This document shows, piece after piece, positions 60,950 through 64,000 of a stretch of 64,000 nt of DNA. A program made the position numbers and the translations under genes. The notes under the pieces were generated by a model that saw only the letters and a list, made by a program, of their open reading frames with translations, did not search any database and was not told the origin of the DNA. Source of the stretch: Aurantiochytrium sp. KH105 (taxonomy: Eukaryota; Sar; Bigyra; Thraustochytrida; Thraustochytriidae); the NCBI GenBank assembly GCA_003116975.1, contig BGKB01000008.1, positions 310,001-374,000 on the forward strand. Direction: 5' to 3'. Each line of letters begins with the position of its first letter. Position 1 is the stretch's first letter.

Positions 60950-62209
60950 TCAAAAAAGATCCACGGTGAGATGAAGATGAAGAAACGAAGAAAGTTCGGC
61001 CTCGTGGCAGTACGCGTTGTGCGCGAAAGAGGCCCACTTGACTCCGCGTGTTGTTTCGCCAGGATGACACCCGTCCGCAAGCGCAACGATTGGCCAACCT
61101 TGTCGATGTGCAGCCTTTGCTGTAGATGCCGCGCCGTGTGACAAGTCTGTGCCAATGTCCAGAACAACAATCTTGTTCCCATCGGCAAGTTGGTGGGCGA
61201 AATTGCATTGAGCTTGTGCAAAGTCTTCCTCGTCGACCGACGCACATGACTCAATGCAAAACGTTGCACGGTGTGCCGCGCATGCGAGGGCCGGCCGCAA
61301 GGCTGCTTGGGCGGCACCAGCGCACAGTAGACCGATCATGTCTGGTAAAGTTTTCGGGAGGCCGGTAATTCCATGGAATAGAGACGCCTCACCGCCATTC
61401 TCGACAACAATTGCGCCTGAGTGCAAGGCTGTATGTAGAACGGCAGATGCAATGCTCTGGCGCTCGATAGGATCCTTGCGCTGTCCGGTGACAAGGAGGA
61501 CCCGTGATGGTAGCCCTGCGGTTCGGCCTACACCATGATAAACCCACAAGTACTTTTGGAATACTGTCTTTGCAAACGAAGCAGAGGCCAGCATCTCGCA
61601 TGAGACGTTGCGGACTTTGGCATGAGCAGATGGCGACATTGGAGAGGCGAGTTCTGTTGGCGGCGGCGGCGTCTCGTAGCTTGCAGGGTTTTTCAGCTTG
61701 AGTTTTCGTGGAGACCTTGCATTTGGAGTTGGAATGGCAGGTGACGTTGCGACGTGCAGATTTGACGAGGACTTTGAGTCCTGGTCGCTCTCGGGTTTGT
61801 CGTGAGCTACGGCTGCAGCCTCGATCGCAGTGTCTACCGGCGTGGAAGGCATTTCTTCTTTTTCTTCTTCATTGTTCGTTGCCATACCGTTGTCTTCATC
61901 GGATTCTTGCAGAGCCTGCGTCGAATTCTTGCTTTCGACAGCATCATTTGACGTCTCCTCGTTATTGAGAGCATTTTCTTGATCTGATTGCGCCTCTTCT
62001 TCTGTGACATCAGGAGAAGTTTCTTGCGGAGCGGAAGACTGGTTGTTGGCGTCTTCATTTGCAACCTCGCCTTCATCCTGGAATTCGCTTGCTTTTAAAG
62101 CAAGCGTGTCATCCACATCTCCTTGGCCGTCAACTGTCTCGAGGTCCTCCCCCTTCTCCATCGTGTCTTCCGCGGCGCCCGTCTCCGCGTTTTCGGCAAT
62201 GTCAGCCAT
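60950..62209 (-). CDS. Acidic protein with possible SLOG-like C-terminal domain
   Basis: The protein has 419 residues. Residues 1-155 are acidic and disordered (AENAETGAAEDTMEKGEDL). Residues 205-419 look like a Rossmann-type alpha/beta domain: RVLLVTGQRKDPIERQSIA, GAIVVENGGEASLFHGI, then a later strand KIVVLDIGTDLSHGAAS and WPIVALADGCHPGET. The order TG(x)R... strand, GG loop and a late VVAL-DG segment recalls SLOG/LSDAT domains (TRPM N-terminus, LOG), which bind nucleotides or related ligands. The resemblance is weak and Cys-rich runs in the middle (AGAAQAALRPALACAAH) are not typical. The start at 62209 is the first ATG. Confidence 0.45.
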   Translation of the reverse strand: MADIAENAETGAAEDTMEKGEDLETVDGQGDVDDTLALKASEFQDEGEVANEDANNQSSAPQETSPDVTEEEAQSDQENALNNEETSNDAVESKNSTQALQESDEDNGMATNNEEEKEEMPSTPVDTAIEAAAVAHDKPESDQDSKSSSNLHVATSPAIPTPNARSPRKLKLKNPASYETPPPPTELASPMSPSAHAKVRNVSCEMLASASFAKTVFQKYLWVYHGVGRTAGLPSRVLLVTGQRKDPIERQSIASAVLHTALHSGAIVVENGGEASLFHGITGLPKTLPDMIGLLCAGAAQAALRPALACAAHRATFCIESCASVDEEDFAQAQCNFAHQLADGNKIVVLDIGTDLSHGAASTAKAAHRQGWPIVALADGCHPGETTRGVKWASFAHNAYCHEAELSSFLHLHLTVDLF

Positions 62210-62425
62210 TATGATATGTGTAGCGTCGTTGCGGCGGTGCTGCACAGCACAAATATCAAGCACAAAGGATGCTGGGATGATGTCAAATTAATTTTAATGT
62301 TAAAAGCCTTGGTCCCTTTCTTTCTTTTTTCTGTTGGGCGAAAGACTCGAAACGAAAGAAAAGAGGCAAGAAATTGTAAAAAATTCGAGCCACTGGTGGA
62401 AAAAAAAAAAACGGATCTTTTGTCA

Positions 62426-64000
62426 TCATTGGAATCGACGTAATTCGTCGAGGACAATGGGCTCGAGGAGGCGTGGATTGGCGCGCTGACCACTCGCGCG
62501 CATAACCTGGCCAATGAAGCTGCCTTTGAGCGCATCCTTGCCCCCATGGAAATCGCTAATGAGCTTGCGACCCTTGGGCGTAGCAGCAAGTTGCCCCAGG
62601 ACCGACGCTGCAAGATCGCGAAGCACGGCGTCGTCATTGATCTGAAACCATGCATTGGCTTCGACGATGGGCCGTGGGTCAAGTGCCGCAAGATCGCCAA
62701 CAGACTCGCTAAGGAGTTTTTTGGCCGTGAGTCGCGATATTTCCTCCTTGGCGACCATGTCCACAACGCCCGCGACAAAGGTAGGATGAAGCGTTTCACG
62801 AAGAGACATTTCGCCAAGACCGAGCAAGACGCTGCAGATCCAATTGGCCGCCTGACTTGGCCCGTCTTTGGAGACCTCTGGAATTTTGTTCAGTTCCACG
62901 CACACCTGGTCAAAGTATGCGACGCCACCGGGCTCGTGAAAGAGAACAAGGGCGTCATCTTGCGACAACGCCAACTCGGGGCCCTGCAAACGGGCGAGGA
63001 TCTCTTCAGGGAGGGGGGGCATCGTCAAGGCAAGGTTTGAGATGCGTTCCTCCGCAATAACGAGTGGCGGGAGGTCTGGATCTGGGAAGAATCTGTAGTC
63101 CGCGGCGCCCTCTTTGGACCGCAGGACGCGAGAGACGCCTTCCAAGGCGTCGAAAGCCCGTGTTTCCGCAGGTCGCGCCATGGTCGGAAGATCATCAGGT
63201 TCGACGTCTCGATACTCTGCCACGAGACGAAGAGCCTCCACTTCGACAGCACGGGACACAGCGCGGATCGAGTTCAGGTTCTTCACCTCGACGCGATGCG
63301 AATTGATGCCAGGAGCGTGCACCGAGACATTGACATCGGCACGAAGTGAGCCGTCTTCCATGTTCCCGTCGCACGTTCCTACCGTGCGCAAAAGCGTCTG
63401 CATGGTTTGCACGAACTCTGCGGCCTCCTGGGGCGACTCCATGTCCGGTTCGGTGACGATTTCCATGACGCCAGTTCCCGCGCGATTGAGATCCAAAAGC
63501 TGCTTTTGGCCGTCCAACGTAGGTAGCATTCGACCTGTGTCCTGTTCAAGCTGAATACGGGTGATTCGAACTGTACACTGAGGAAGAGACCTGTATTCAA
63601 TGTTCGCAGAGGTGTTGTCGACCGCATTGCCATCGTCGGCATCGACCGAAGCCTGCGTGGCTGCGACGTCCTCCTTCTCCGCTTGCTGCGCGGCCTTGGC
63701 ATTCTTTTTCTTCTTCGCCTTCTTTTCATTCTTTTTTCGTTGTTTCTCTTCCATCTTGCGCTTGTTCGCACGCGCAGCCTCCTCCTCTTTGGAGTTGTCC
63801 TTGAGAACGACGTGCAGGGCGCCACCCGAGACGATGGGATGTCTTTGTTGCGTGATCTGAAAGCCGAGGGGGGAGTCTCCATAAAAGTAGTGCTTGCGCT
63901 CGAAGATCGAGGTCGGGTGAATTGTGCCCTTGAGCGCGATACCGGTGCGGATGGCCTGGTCCACGCACGCTGCATTGACGCGTGGGAGCGTCCCGGGAAG
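62426..64000 (-). CDS. GATB: Glutamyl-tRNA(Gln) amidotransferase subunit B, partial at window edge
   Basis: This organellar-type subunit binds tRNA and works with GatA and GatC to amidate Glu-tRNA(Gln). The visible part covers 524 codons and the frame runs off the right edge with LPGTLPRVNAACVDQAIRTG, the conserved block expected after the missing N-terminus. Also seen: FERKHYFYGDSPLGFQITQ, RIQLEQDTGRML, LLDLNRAGTGVMEIVTEPD, GSLRADVNVSVH, VEVKNLNSIRAVSRAVE, and the RFFPDPDLPPL motif. The helical and tail YqeY-like domain reaches the stop at 62426 with LPVVMRAxxGKANPxxL-like GQVMRASGQRANPRLLEP. A lysine- and alanine-rich insert of about 70 residues interrupts the N-terminal domain. Mitochondrial targeting is expected but the presequence is outside the window. 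Confidence 0.95.
   Translation of the reverse strand, partial: LPGTLPRVNAACVDQAIRTGIALKGTIHPTSIFERKHYFYGDSPLGFQITQQRHPIVSGGALHVVLKDNSKEEEAARANKRKMEEKQRKKNEKKAKKKKNAKAAQQAEKEDVAATQASVDADDGNAVDNTSANIEYRSLPQCTVRITRIQLEQDTGRMLPTLDGQKQLLDLNRAGTGVMEIVTEPDMESPQEAAEFVQTMQTLLRTVGTCDGNMEDGSLRADVNVSVHAPGINSHRVEVKNLNSIRAVSRAVEVEALRLVAEYRDVEPDDLPTMARPAETRAFDALEGVSRVLRSKEGAADYRFFPDPDLPPLVIAEERISNLALTMPPLPEEILARLQGPELALSQDDALVLFHEPGGVAYFDQVCVELNKIPEVSKDGPSQAANWICSVLLGLGEMSLRETLHPTFVAGVVDMVAKEEISRLTAKKLLSESVGDLAALDPRPIVEANAWFQINDDAVLRDLAASVLGQLAATPKGRKLISDFHGGKDALKGSFIGQVMRASGQRANPRLLEPIVLDELRRFQ

Noticed and set aside
1-64000. CRISPR array, prophage, insertion sequence or bacterial operon
   Set aside because: Repeats are simple tandem types, no transposase or phage gene is present, and the gene content is eukaryotic.

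Overview
This is a gene-dense nuclear fragment from a unicellular eukaryote. Evidence: spliceosomal SmD3, a cytosolic ribosomal protein (eS26) with one GT-AG intron, pol III-type tRNA genes with T-run terminators, a COMMD4 homologue, a bridge-like lipid-transfer protein of the FMP27/SABRE/BLTP2 family and a two-pore-channel-like protein. Genes are mostly single-exon, GC-rich and closely spaced, often in divergent pairs. The flagellar coiled-coil protein CFAP73/CCDC42 implies a flagellated stage. An intron-poor, GC-rich, flagellated protist that makes histidine fits a stramenopile such as a thraustochytrid, but that placement is inference; only the eukaryotic origin is secure. A 25-base N gap at 53786-53810 shows this is a draft scaffold. 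Three otherwise intact long genes each contain one single-base frame break, most simply read as assembly errors.

Layout. 0-12 kb: RPS26, a mitochondrial rhodanese, a Cys-rich zinc-knuckle protein, a signal-anchored coiled-coil protein, a Coa1/Tim21-like protein, a multi-pass membrane protein and a METTL7-like methyltransferase. 12-21 kb: pyridoxamine-phosphate oxidase diverging from a caspase/CHAT-like tail-anchored protein, a leucine-rich membrane protein, a second PNPOx-fold protein, a TMEM65-GAF fusion and two tRNA genes. 22-34 kb: one giant FMP27/BLTP2-like gene carrying two RanBP2-type zinc fingers and a PH-like domain. 34-45 kb: an extended SDR, a C-terminally anchored protein with a duplicated motif, HisG/HIS1, four more copies of the same tRNA, COMMD4, a two-pore channel and SmD3. 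46-64 kb: a CCT/MKKS-like chaperonin, a small protein, a DUF4954-like left-handed beta-helix protein, a dual-specificity phosphatase, CFAP73, several unassigned charged or disordered proteins, a possible SLOG-domain protein and the C-terminal part of GatB, which runs off the right edge.

Themes. Several products look mitochondrial (rhodanese, Coa1-like, TMEM65-GAF, GatB) or ciliary (CFAP73, chaperonin-like, perhaps the 59.4 kb coiled coil). No operon, phage, transposon or CRISPR is seen. Short tandem repeats crowd the gaps between genes, often just upstream of start codons. The most unusual signal is six near-identical tRNA genes with a GAC (valine) anticodon; eukaryotic nuclei normally read these codons with an inosine-modified AAC tRNA.
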